DNA of 11,150 nt. Source: CALXVA01 sp964587175. Lineage in GTDB: Bacteria > Bacillota > Clostridia > TANB77 > CAG-508. Numbering within the stretch: the first letter of the stretch is position 1; each line of letters begins with the position of its first letter. Below, piece after piece: positions 1 to 5,494 of the stretch. Location of the stretch: NCBI GenBank assembly GCA_964587175.1, contig CAZPKK010000039.1, positions 1-11,150 on the forward strand, in the 5' to 3' direction. A model generated the notes under the pieces. That model worked only from the letters and a program-made list of their open reading frames with translations. It searched no databases and was not told the origin of the DNA. A program made the position numbers and the translations under genes.

Positions 1-52
1 GATAATTCGGGACACGATTGTAAATTGGAATTATATAATTTTAATACTATAC

Positions 53-60
53 AAGGAGGT
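53..60 (+). promoter_or_regulatory. Shine-Dalgarno AAGGAGGT deciding the start at 67
   Basis: AAGGAGGT lies 6 nt upstream of ATG 67, an almost perfect match to the anti-SD of 16S rRNA. The alternative start TTG at 25 has no such site, so the 132-aa reading is preferred. Confidence 0.8.
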
Positions 61-66
61 AATTTT

Positions 67-465
67 ATGAAAAGTAAGAAAGAGAGGTTGGAAAATTTAG
101 ACGAAGAAAAGTTCTGTTTCGATTTTTTTGATGGTACACATATGCCTAACAATCCGAAGTTTATAAATATAACAATGTTTGTAGATACCTTATTCTTAGA
201 AAACGAAAAAGAAGAAAAAGAAAATTATGGAGATATGTATTTCATCATTTTAGTAAAAAAATTGATAGAAGAAAATTTGGAAAATATAGAGAAAATGACA
301 AATTGTAAAGGTGAACTTGTTAAATCTTCTTTTAATCAAAAATTTTATTTAAAAATAGATAGCAAGATATATAGAGTAAATAGAAATGTTTGCAACGAAG
401 AAGGACAAAAGCTTTTTGATGACTTTAAATCAAAGTTATATAAAATATTAAATATAAACAAATAA
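67..465 (+). CDS. Small hypothetical protein, 132 aa
   Basis: I do not recognise this protein. The start at 67 is chosen over an upstream in-frame TTG at 25 because a strong Shine-Dalgarno (AAGGAGGT, 53-60) sits 6 nt before it. The product is lysine- and glutamate-rich with no signal peptide or obvious membrane segment. A mid-protein stretch (MYFIILVKKLIEENLENI) looks like an amphipathic helix. Cysteines are scattered without a metal-binding spacing. Composition and codon use match the neighbours. It is separated from the next gene by about 170 nt that contain a promoter-like sequence, so it is probably not in the same transcript. Its own promoter may lie before the window. Confidence 0.8.
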   Translation: MKSKKERLENLDEEKFCFDFFDGTHMPNNPKFINITMFVDTLFLENEKEEKENYGDMYFIILVKKLIEENLENIEKMTNCKGELVKSSFNQKFYLKIDSKIYRVNRNVCNEEGQKLFDDFKSKLYKILNINK

Positions 466-573
466 TAAATAATGCCATATACGAGCACCAACCAAATATT
501 GGAAAAATTATGTGCATAATAAATCGGAAATTTATTATTACCTTCAAAATTATCTCTAATGAAGTGAATAGTA

Positions 574-601
574 TTGACAAAATAATCTATTATGATAAAA
601 T
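574..601 (+). promoter_or_regulatory. Putative sigma-A promoter for cassette 1
   Basis: TTGACA (574-579) is followed by TAAAAT (596-601) with a 16-nt spacer, about 35 nt before the proposed start at 635. A neighbouring AT-only inverted repeat (516-524 with 530-538, loop CGGAA) lies upstream and could be an operator, but nothing else supports that. The rest of the gap 466-634 shows nothing recognisable. Confidence 0.5.
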
Positions 602-634
602 TTTATTAAAGTGATTTTGAAAGGAAATATACAA

Positions 635-2014
635 ATGCCAAGAAAAAAATTTAGAGAGACATTTGAAGTAAAAAATGAAATGAGCGATGGTGGAAAGATT
701 AGACCAGATAATTATAAATATAGAAATAATGGAGGTAATAGTTCATTAGAACAACGTAGATAAACTGGAAGAGAAGCAAGTACAGTTGGTGGATTTGATG
801 ATTTAGATTACGAGAATGATGAGTTTGATGAAATTCTTGAAGAAGATGAAACTGATTTTGAACTTCCAAGAGAAGAAGATAAAGTTGATGAACACGATAA
901 TCTTGAAATGGATATAAAATCGATAAAAAATAAAGTGCTAAATTTTGCAGATTGTTCAATAGAAGAAATTGATGAAATATTAAATTTTATAGCGGATAGA
1001 AAAAGAGAAGAACTAGGAATAGACTTTGAATTTCAAACGGTTTATGACGATGGTGGCAGAGTTAAGCCTGAAAGAACACAAGAGGGATTACAAGATGTTG
1101 AAATAGGAGAATGGTCTCTTGCTTCTATAAAAAGTGATAAAGAATTAGGAGTTCAAACTAATCCTATAGATGAAAAAAAAGAATTTATAGAATTAATATT
1201 ACAAACTTTCCATGAATTAAGACATGTTGAGCAAAATGATAATATACAAGATCATCCAATAGTTAATGAAGAGACTTTAAATATGACTAGAGAAAATATT
1301 GTAAATGAATCTTTTTATGGATTTAGAAACGGATTTAATTATGAGGAATCTATGATTGAAATTGATGCTATGAAAACTTCACTAGAAGAAACTGTAATTT
1401 TTTTTAAGGAGATGGGATCAGATATAACTCCAGATGAAGTATTCGCCGTAATGAAAGAAAAAGAATTATCATATCTAGACTATGATATGCAGGAATTCGG
1501 TGATACTTATGAATCAGCTATGGAATATTTCAATAGAATATATGGAAAGATAACTGAAATTAAAGGTATTCCAGAAATATTACAAATGTTACCAGAAGAT
1601 AAAAGACAAATATTAGATACTCAATGCAAAGATTTAATGGATAATTTTAATAGAGAAACAGATATTGATAAAAAAATGAACTTGTTAATGCAAATGTCAT
1701 TAGTAATGTCTCCTGAATTAAAAGAAAAATTTCCATTATCTGACATTATAACAGATAGACAAACTACTGCAGAAATAGATTATAGAGAGCCAGAAAGTGT
1801 TGAAGTTGCAGAAGAACAGATTAGTACAGAAGAAACTGGGGCAATATTACATCCTGTTGATGAGAAAAGCCCAAGTGAACTTATGTCAGTATATAAAAAC
1901 ATAGGAATAACGGATAGTGATTTAAGTGGATCCTACTCAACAATAAGTAGAACAAAAGATGAAAGAGAAAACCAAAACAAACCAAAAGAACATGGTTACG
2001 AAGTTGGAGGATAG
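635..2014 (+). pseudogene. Zincin-type metalloprotease-like protein, interrupted by in-frame TAA at codon 43
   Basis: The full frame from ATG 635 would give 459 residues but is broken by TAA at 761-763. A Shine-Dalgarno (AAGGA, 621-625) precedes 635. The internal ATG at 908 has no visible Shine-Dalgarno, yet the frame is open and looks coding from 635 right through, so I take 635 as the ancestral start. A single C-to-T change (CAA to TAA) would explain the stop. The first 42 residues are basic and polar, followed by a very acidic stretch. The motif HELRH (nt 1211-1225; H193, E194, H197 from 635) is a canonical HExxH zinc site. About 45 residues on, YEESMIEIDAMK offers glutamates (for example E242) as a third ligand, as in gluzincin-like peptidases. 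The C-terminal 70 residues look disordered. The family and substrate are not recognised. A 368-aa product restarted at 908 would keep the whole HExxH region, so residual function is possible. The stop could also be a sequencing error. Confidence 0.65.
761..763 (+). other. In-frame ochre stop within the protease-like frame
   Basis: TAA sits between codons for QRR and TGREAST. Coding-like sequence in the same frame continues on both sides, and upstream there is a good ribosome binding site. No known readthrough context (such as UGA-CUA or UAG-CAAUUA) surrounds it, so a nonsense mutation is the simplest reading. Confidence 0.7.
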
Positions 2015-2016
2015 AA

Positions 2017-2475
2017 ATGGATATAAAAACAAAAGAAATATATTCAGAAGTTTATGGAATATTAAATATGCTTGGTAATAATTATATAATGAAACTGCCA
2101 TCAAGTTTATATAAAATGATTGAAGAGGAAAAATCAAATGAATATAATCCTAAATATGATTCTAAAATTGCTTTAGAAGAGCAGAATATAAGAAGAGAAT
2201 CTATTTCTATGATAGCATTATTTCACTTAAATTATTGGTGTTCTTCTAACAAAGAAAAAGAAAATTTAAGAACGATTTTCAAAGATAACGAAACCAAATA
2301 TCAGACGGAGTTAAGACAAAAATATAATCCTGACAGTTTATTTAAAAGACAGTCTTCAGAGCAATCAGAGCAAAAAGAATCCAGTATAGCAAAAGAAGTT
2401 GCTATGGTAGAATATAAAGAATCCATTTTAAAAAAGTTTATTAATAAAATTAAAAATATTCTCCATTTATCTTAA
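2017..2475 (+). CDS. Small helical protein of cassette 1, paralogue of the 10185 gene
   Basis: This is a 152-aa protein of unknown function. It begins 2 nt after the stop of the protease-like gene, with GGAGG (2006-2010) inside the end of that gene, so the two are surely co-transcribed and probably translationally coupled. It is recognisably related to the 155-aa product at 10185-10652. Shared features in order are an N-terminal IYSEVYGILNMLG (AYTEVYEILSRLD in the other), then a K-P-x-x-L segment, a helical middle, an RQKYN-x-x-x-LF motif near residue 103 (QEKYSNNLF in the other), and a basic amphipathic C-terminal helix (ILKKFINKIKNILHLS versus IFQKIINKFKRFLK). No signal peptide is visible. 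The terminal helix could bind a membrane or a partner. The association with two unrelated large enzymes suggests an accessory, chaperone, adaptor or immunity role, which is inference. Confidence 0.8.
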   Translation: MDIKTKEIYSEVYGILNMLGNNYIMKLPSSLYKMIEEEKSNEYNPKYDSKIALEEQNIRRESISMIALFHLNYWCSSNKEKENLRTIFKDNETKYQTELRQKYNPDSLFKRQSSEQSEQKESSIAKEVAMVEYKESILKKFINKIKNILHLS

Positions 2476-2499
2476 TTTTTAAAAAAATGAGCCTATCGT

Positions 2500-2537
2500 A
2501 AAAGTTGTGTAAATCGAATTTCCTTCCGATTGATAAC
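2500..2537 (+). repeat. Solitary IS256-type end, likely relic
   Basis: AAAAGTTGTGTAAAT at 2500-2514 is identical to the core of both terminal inverted repeats of the element at 2606-3503. The following bases (AATTTCCTTCCG, then ATTGATAA) resemble the transposase-proximal end of that element (AAATCCTTCCATGATAA, read on minus), with small indels. It therefore looks like an orphan end of a related element in the opposite orientation. The rest of 2476-2605 is AT-rich with nothing else recognisable. Confidence 0.45.
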
Positions 2538-2605
2538 TTGAAAAAATTTAATGTTTTTATAACTAAATTTATTTTAATAATATTTTTCTAAAAAATCAAC
2601 ATTTT

Positions 2606-2623
2606 AGAAAAAGTTGTGTAAAT
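2606..2623 (+). repeat. Left terminal inverted repeat of the IS256-family element
   Basis: These 18 nt are the exact reverse complement of 3486-3503. They mark the 3' side of the transposase gene. Confidence 0.75.
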
Positions 2624-2625
2624 TT

Positions 2626-2675
2626 AATAGGACTTAAGAAAAATACTTCTTAAGCCTATTATTTTTAGGCTTTTT
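2626..2675. terminator. Nested hairpins at the 3' end of the IS
   Basis: Two mutually exclusive hairpins lie here. One pairs 2626-2631 plus 2633-2639 with 2648-2654 plus 2655-2660 (13 bp with a bulged A). The other pairs AAGCCTA (2652-2658) with TAGGCTT (2666-2672) and is followed by a T-run on plus. The second is a good intrinsic terminator for transcription entering from cassette 1. The first can end the transposase transcript on minus. Confidence 0.55.
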
Positions 2676-2677
2676 AA

Positions 2678-3439
2678 TTATATTCTACTCTCGTACATTA
2701 TTCTAAATTGAGATAAGCATAAATCCCATTTATCTACCATTCTTGACCACTTTTTCTCTGCTTTTAATGTTAAAAGGTAAAGAACTTTTAATAACGACAT
2801 ATCTGTTGGAAACACATTTCTATTCCTATTTATTCTTTTATATGTACTATTTAAACTTTCTATGGCATTTGTTGTATACATGATTTTTCTTATCTCTGCC
2901 GAAAATTTAAAGAATACAGATAATACATCCCAATTATCTATCCAACTTTGTATTGCTCCTGGATATTTGGTTTTCCATTTTTCTTCTAACTCTAATAAAT
3001 TTGTATAACCTAGTTCTTCTGTGCTTGCCTTGTAAACGGTTTTTAAATCATTAGCTAATTCTTTCCTATCTGTGTATGGCACATACTTTAAAGAGTTTCT
3101 TATTTGATGTACAATGCATCTTTGATATTCCGTCTTTGGATATATTGCTGATATTGCCTCTTTTAGTCCTGTTAATCCATCTGCACATAATACTAATATA
3201 TCTTGTACTCCTCGATTTTTTAGTTCATTGAGTACTGTCATCCAATATTTCGCACTTTCGTTTTTTGAATAACCTAGTTTTGCTTCCATTTCTGCATCTA
3301 GTAATTGCTGAAAGGCAGGGGCAAAGAAGTCTTTCCACGCTGAATACATATCACTCATAGATTTAATATTCTTTGGATCGTTTCTTCTAAAAAATTCCTC
3401 TACTAATTCATTTTTCTCTTTTTCTACTTTTTTACCCAT
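2678..3439 (-). pseudogene. IS256-family transposase, internal deletion removes first catalytic Asp
   Basis: This 253-aa product is recognisable as IS256 family by segments such as NELKNRGVQDILVLCADGLT, YPKTEYQRCIVHQIRNSLKY and YTTNAIESLN. Family members are usually about 400 aa. The N-terminal DAEMEAKLGY segment (residues 48-57) is joined directly to NESAKYW (residues 60-66), which in full-length proteins lies some 140 residues further on. The missing block normally holds the first Asp of the DDE triad. The second Asp (D87, CADGLTG) and the Glu (E194, TTNAIES) remain. The frame is intact across the join at about 3259-3270, so a stable but presumably inactive protein could be made. Start 3439 is chosen over 3475 because AAGGAGG lies just upstream of it. 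Confidence 0.8.
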
Positions 3440-3485
3440 AGAAAAATCCCTCCTTGATATTTTATATTTTATCATGGAAGGATTT

Positions 3486-3503
3486 ATTTACACAACTTTT
3501 TCT
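3486..3503 (-). repeat. Right terminal inverted repeat of the IS256-family element
   Basis: These 18 nt match 2606-2623 exactly in inverted orientation. They lie on the 5' side of the transposase gene and overlap the codons of the interrupted integrase fragment. Confidence 0.75.
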
Positions 3504-3664
3504 CCTTTTACAATGCTTTGTGGCATTTTTATTCCATAGTATCCAGTAAAATAATCTTCACTAATATATTTTCTTTCTTTTGCAATTCCAAAAGCTTGTT
3601 TTAATAATTGATAATCTTTTTTAAGTGTATTTTGAGCATATCCTTTTTCTCCTTTCGTTTGTAT
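3491..3664 (-). pseudogene. Tyrosine recombinase (phage-type integrase) N-terminal fragment
   Basis: On minus, an open stretch between stop codons reads GYAQNTLKKDYQLLKQAFGI, followed by AKERKYISEDYF and KMPQSIVKG. This matches the SAM-like core-binding domain of phage and conjugative-element integrases (the pattern NTIKK-Y-LL-AF-A-KKKII-NP---PKS). The fragment has no start codon. Its reading frame runs into the right terminal repeat of the IS256-family element and stops there. The catalytic domain (R, HxxR, Y) is absent from the window. It appears to be the leftover of an integrase gene interrupted or deleted by the IS, and suggests an integrated mobile element once stood here. Confidence 0.55.
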
Positions 3665-3699
3665 TTAGTAATTTATATTTATCTCATACCCTAAATTAC

Positions 3700-3843
3700 C
3701 TTGGGCTTTTACTGGTCGTTAATTTAAAATTAAAACTCTGGAATTTCACCACTACCCCATCAGGACTAGCTACACTCATTGCGTGCGATGGCACTTTTAA
3801 ACCACTCAAGCTGTGACTATGTAGGAGAGCATTTCTGCTTCTA
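3700..3843 (+). mobile_element. Probable relic of an IS200/IS605-type tnpB 3' end with right-end hairpin
   Basis: Base composition changes sharply here to a more GC-rich, structured stretch. One plus frame ends in SGLATLIACDGTFKPLKL then TGA (3814-3816), reminiscent of the variable Cys-Gly-rich tails of TnpB proteins. Immediately after it is an imperfect hairpin: TAGGAGAGCA (3822-3831), loop TTTC, TGCTTCTA (3836-3843). That arrangement is typical of the right end of IS605-group elements, from which the omega RNA of TnpB derives. The RuvC-like body of TnpB is missing. I judge this from general resemblance only. A structured non-coding RNA of another kind remains possible. Confidence 0.35.
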
Positions 3844-3932
3844 TCCAGTAACGGATTATTCAATTTTCAATGTGCTTTAGTTAGTTTTTAACGAACTTTT
3901 AACAATAACTAACAATGTTTTAACATTTTCTA

Positions 3933-3961
3933 TTGCACATGTCAATAGTTTGTGATAAGAT
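3933..3961 (+). promoter_or_regulatory. Putative sigma-A promoter of the 3998 gene
   Basis: TTGCAC (3933-3938) and TAAGAT (3956-3961) are separated by 17 nt, 36 nt before ATG 3998, with AGAGAGG as ribosome binding site. Just upstream, AATGTT-TT-AACATT (around 3913-3926) is a perfect inverted repeat that could be a regulator site. Confidence 0.55.
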
Positions 3962-3997
3962 AATTATAAATAAATAACAAAGTATAGAGAGGTAAAT

Positions 3998-4999
3998 ATG
4001 GAAAGGTTTGAATTATTTTTAAAAAATCAATTTTTCATAGATAAATTTGATAAAAATAAACTTATTACATACAAAGATTTAAAATATGATCAAAAACATA
4101 ATAATTATAGATTTTATAACAGAAACGAAAAATTAAAACTAGGATTTCAATTATGTGACTTTATAAATACTGATTTTTCGGATATAAATAGTATTAAGAA
4201 CTTTATTAATAAATATGGTATTGGCACTATTGCCTATTTGTCTAATACTAAAATTTATCAGTATTACTCTAAAGAAGAATATCATGAAATGATTGACAAT
4301 GTTATAGACAATTTAAAAGATAAGTTAAATATTTATAAAAATGCTTTTGTTGCTGATATTACATACATTTATAATTTAAATGAATTAGAAGAATTAAATA
4401 ACTTATCACCTGCTAAAAGATTGTATATATTAAGAGACTGTAAAAAGGAATCAGAGGTTAAAAAATTATATGATCCAGATAATTTAAAACTAACTTTAAA
4501 TAACTTTGGCAATTTCACCCAATTTTCTATAGCAGAAGAAAGTCATGCACAAGAAATTGCTAAAATAGTTAATAATGATTCTTTAAGTGCTTATTGCTTT
4601 GAAAGTAATGATATAATACAAACATTTATAATAGAATTATTTGAAATGACTGAAATAGAGAATATTGCAATTAAGAAATGTAAGAATTGTGGTAAGTTTT
4701 TTGTTCCAGATAATAGAGTAGATGAATTATACTGTAATAACATTTATGAAAACAATAAAACTTGTAAAGAAGTTGGTCCATTTAGGACAAAACAAAAATT
4801 AATGCAAGAAAATGATGATTTAAGAATTTATAGAAATGTTTATCAAAAATTATTATTAAGAACAAGAAGAAATCCTGATAATGACCAATATGAAAAAGAT
4901 TTTGAACAATTTAAATTAAAAAATATTGAATTGAAAGAAAAAATTGAAAAAGGGAAATTAACTCAAGCTGAATATATGGAATGGCTTGAAAAACAATAA
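3998..4999 (+). CDS. DUF6076-like protein with a C-terminal four-cysteine zinc finger, 333 aa
   Basis: The main landmark is CKNCGKFFVPDNRVDELYC (C228, C231, C246) with a further cysteine at C256, a CxxC-x14-C-x9-C zinc-binding arrangement. It resembles the finger of DUF6076 proteins and, more distantly, the CGNR finger in its F-x-x-D-x-R spacing. The N-terminal 220 residues are an AT-rich helical domain without motifs I recognise. The last 70 residues, rich in Lys, Glu and Gln, probably form a coiled coil or helical tail. Fingers of this kind usually bind nucleic acid or partners, so a regulatory role is plausible but unproven. The gene has its own promoter and lies alone between the transposon scar and the toxin-antitoxin-like module. 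It is intact. Confidence 0.75.
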   Translation: MERFELFLKNQFFIDKFDKNKLITYKDLKYDQKHNNYRFYNRNEKLKLGFQLCDFINTDFSDINSIKNFINKYGIGTIAYLSNTKIYQYYSKEEYHEMIDNVIDNLKDKLNIYKNAFVADITYIYNLNELEELNNLSPAKRLYILRDCKKESEVKKLYDPDNLKLTLNNFGNFTQFSIAEESHAQEIAKIVNNDSLSAYCFESNDIIQTFIIELFEMTEIENIAIKKCKNCGKFFVPDNRVDELYCNNIYENNKTCKEVGPFRTKQKLMQENDDLRIYRNVYQKLLLRTRRNPDNDQYEKDFEQFKLKNIELKEKIEKGKLTQAEYMEWLEKQ

Positions 5000-5043
5000 A
5001 ACAACAAAAAAGCTGGAACAGAAAAAACACTTTTCTCAATGAA

Positions 5044-5070
5044 AATTCATCAAAATAAATAAGATGAATT
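5044..5070. repeat. Inverted repeat upstream of the toxin promoter
   Basis: AATTCATC (5044-5051) pairs with GATGAATT (5063-5070) across an 11-nt loop. It has no T-run and is therefore a poor terminator. It lies 12 nt before the -35 of the peptide mRNA and may be an operator or simply incidental. Confidence 0.25.
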
Positions 5071-5081
5071 AGGAAAAATCG

Positions 5082-5110
5082 TTGTAATTTGTTAAATTCT
5101 GAAGTATAAT
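5082..5110 (+). promoter_or_regulatory. Promoter of the toxin-like mRNA (RNA I)
   Basis: TTGTAA (5082-5087), 17-nt spacer, TATAAT (5105-5110). The predicted transcript starts near 5116-5118 and ends at the hairpin at 5251-5273, about 165 nt. Confidence 0.65.
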
Positions 5111-5114
5111 GTAT

Positions 5115-5149
5115 CCATCCTTTCAAAAGGAAATCTTTTAGAAAGGTGG
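5115..5149 (+). promoter_or_regulatory. 5' helix able to mask the toxin ribosome binding site
   Basis: CCATCCTTTC (5115-5124) at the extreme 5' end of the predicted mRNA can pair with GAAAGGTGG (5141-5149), 9 bp with one bulged U, covering the Shine-Dalgarno. In pAD1 par, an intramolecular stem-loop likewise sequesters the fst ribosome binding site. An alternative small hairpin (5118-5122 with 5127-5131) could compete. Confidence 0.45.
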
Positions 5150-5172
5150 TGCAACATAGTGACTTCTTTTGA
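5149..5172 (+). repeat. Direct repeats DRa/DRb, toxin copy
   Basis: GTGCAA (5149-5154) and GTGACTTCTTTTGA (5159-5172) recur in the same order at 5317-5322 and 5329-5342, with 13 of 14 matches in the longer one. They flank and include the GTG start codon. Confidence 0.75.
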
Positions 5173-5245
5173 ACTAATCTGGCGATTAATCGTTTTATTG
5201 CTTTTGAGTCTTAACAACGATGAAAACCAAGAAGACAAAGAATAA
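5159..5245 (+). CDS. 28-aa hydrophobic peptide, putative type I (Fst-like) toxin
   Basis: GTG start at 5159, preceded by GGTGGTG (5145-5151) at 7 nt. The peptide begins MTSFELIWRLIVLLLLSL, a single membrane-spanning helix, and ends with the charged tail NNDENQEDKE. Size, one hydrophobic helix and a polar acidic end are the hallmarks of type I membrane toxins (Fst, TxpA, BsrG and similar). The primary sequence lacks the Pro/Gly pattern of Fst itself, so I do not assign it to that protein family by sequence. The case rests on the RNA architecture. It has its own promoter, a ribosome binding site that can be masked, a terminator straight after the stop, and a convergent small RNA with complementary segments. 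It would act at the cytoplasmic membrane when the antitoxin RNA decays. Confidence 0.7.
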   Translation: MTSFELIWRLIVLLLLSLNNDENQEDKE

Positions 5246-5250
5246 TCTTT

Positions 5251-5282
5251 GAGGGCGGCTGGGTACCGCTCTTTTCTTTTTA
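5251..5282 (+). terminator. Terminator of the toxin-like mRNA with kissing loop
   Basis: Stem GAGGGCGG (5251-5258) with CCGCTCTT (5266-5273), including G-U pairs, 7-nt loop CTGGGTA, then a T-rich run to 5282. The loop begins CUGG, a YUNR U-turn sequence, and its GGGUA is complementary to UACCC in the loop of the convergent RNA. Confidence 0.7.
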
Positions 5283-5287
5283 TGTGC

Positions 5288-5316
5288 AAAAAAAGAGATA
5301 TGCGGGTACATATCTC
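5288..5316 (-). terminator. Intrinsic terminator of the small antitoxin RNA
   Basis: Read on minus: GAGATATG, loop TACCCG, CATATCTC (perfect 8-bp stem, 5295-5316), followed by seven T residues (5288-5294). Confidence 0.8.
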
Positions 5317-5342
5317 GTGCAAACCTTCGTGACTTCCTTTGA
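5317..5342 (+). repeat. Direct repeats DRa/DRb, antitoxin copy
   Basis: GTGCAA (5317-5322) and GTGACTTCCTTTGA (5329-5342) lie inside the minus-strand small RNA, so the RNA carries their complements and can pair with the toxin mRNA copy at 5149-5172. Confidence 0.75.
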
Positions 5343-5358
5343 TTTGCTAGCTAATGTT

Positions 5359-5387
5359 ATTATAACATCAATTTTATTATATGTCAA
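5359..5387 (-). promoter_or_regulatory. Consensus promoter of the small antitoxin RNA
   Basis: On minus, TTGACA (5387-5382), 17-nt spacer, TATAAT (5364-5359): a perfect match to the sigma-A consensus. It is stronger than the toxin promoter, as expected when the antitoxin RNA must be in excess. Confidence 0.8.
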
Positions 5388-5424
5388 ACGATTTTCAAAT
5401 ATTCGTGAAATTTTTTAGTAATAT

Positions 5425-5451
5425 TTGATGCTTTTTTTTACTAAATATGAT
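5425..5451 (+). promoter_or_regulatory. Weak candidate promoter of cassette 2
   Basis: TTGATG (5425-5430) and TATGAT (5446-5451) with a 15-nt spacer, or GATAAA (5449-5454) with 18 nt. The TATGATAAA string also occurs before cassette 1 (591-599), hinting at similar promoters. AAAGGAAG (5481-5488) is the ribosome binding site of the next gene. Confidence 0.3.
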
Positions 5452-5494
5452 AAACTAAAAAAGGATTATTATACATATAAAAAGGAAGTAAAGT

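Larger units (their letters stand above)
2606..3503 (-). mobile_element. IS256-family element, internally deleted (about 0.9 kb)
   Basis: The element is bounded by perfect 18-bp inverted repeats at 2606-2623 and 3486-3503 (AGAAAAAGTTGTGTAAAT read inward from each side). It encodes a shortened IS256-family transposase on minus. Complete members are about 1.3 kb or more, so several hundred bases are missing. No matching 8-9 bp target duplication is visible directly outside the repeats, so the exact outer limits are uncertain by a few bases or the flanks have rearranged. The right end carries a promoter-like TTGTGT overlapping the repeat and TAAAAT 18 nt inward. With both ends intact it could be moved in trans by a full-length relative. 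Confidence 0.75.
5288..5352 (-). ncRNA. Small antitoxin RNA (RNA II-like), about 65 nt
   Basis: This is predicted from a consensus promoter on minus (5359-5387) and an intrinsic terminator (5295-5316 plus U-run). It begins near 5352. Its segment opposite GTGACTTCCTTTGA (5329-5342) can pair with the toxin mRNA start region GTGACTTCTTTTGA (5159-5172) over 14 nt with one G-U pair. A second segment opposite GTGCAA (5317-5322) can pair with GTGCAA (5149-5154) beside the ribosome binding site. These correspond to two direct repeats arranged like DRa and DRb of the pAD1 par locus, whose RNA II is of similar length. Its terminator loop UACCCG can kiss the toxin loop. Unlike classical par, the two RNAs have separate terminators. 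It would block translation initiation of the 28-aa peptide. Confidence 0.7.

Noticed and set aside
516..538. AT-only 9-bp hairpin as terminator of the first gene
   Set aside because: The stem has no GC pair and no T-run follows, so it is unlikely to terminate.
908..2014. Treating ATG 908 as the genuine start of the protease-like gene
   Set aside because: No ribosome binding site precedes 908, while an open coding-like frame and a good Shine-Dalgarno point to 635. It may still serve as a restart.
2598..3511. Target-site duplication around the IS256-family element
   Set aside because: The 8 bases left of 2606 (AACATTTT) and right of 3503 (CCTTTTAC) do not match, so none is claimed.
3625..3816. 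63-codon plus-strand ORF from a GTG
   Set aside because: Its first half is antisense to the integrase fragment and it has no ribosome binding site. Only its last residues may be the tail of a tnpB relic.
5251..5316. One shared bidirectional terminator for both toxin-antitoxin RNAs
   Set aside because: Two separate hairpins are present, each with a T-run in only one direction. The similarity is in the loop sequence.
5092..5322. 76-codon minus-strand frame across the toxin-like locus
   Set aside because: It starts at a TTG inside the small RNA hairpin region and runs antisense through the peptide gene and two terminators. It is an accidental frame.
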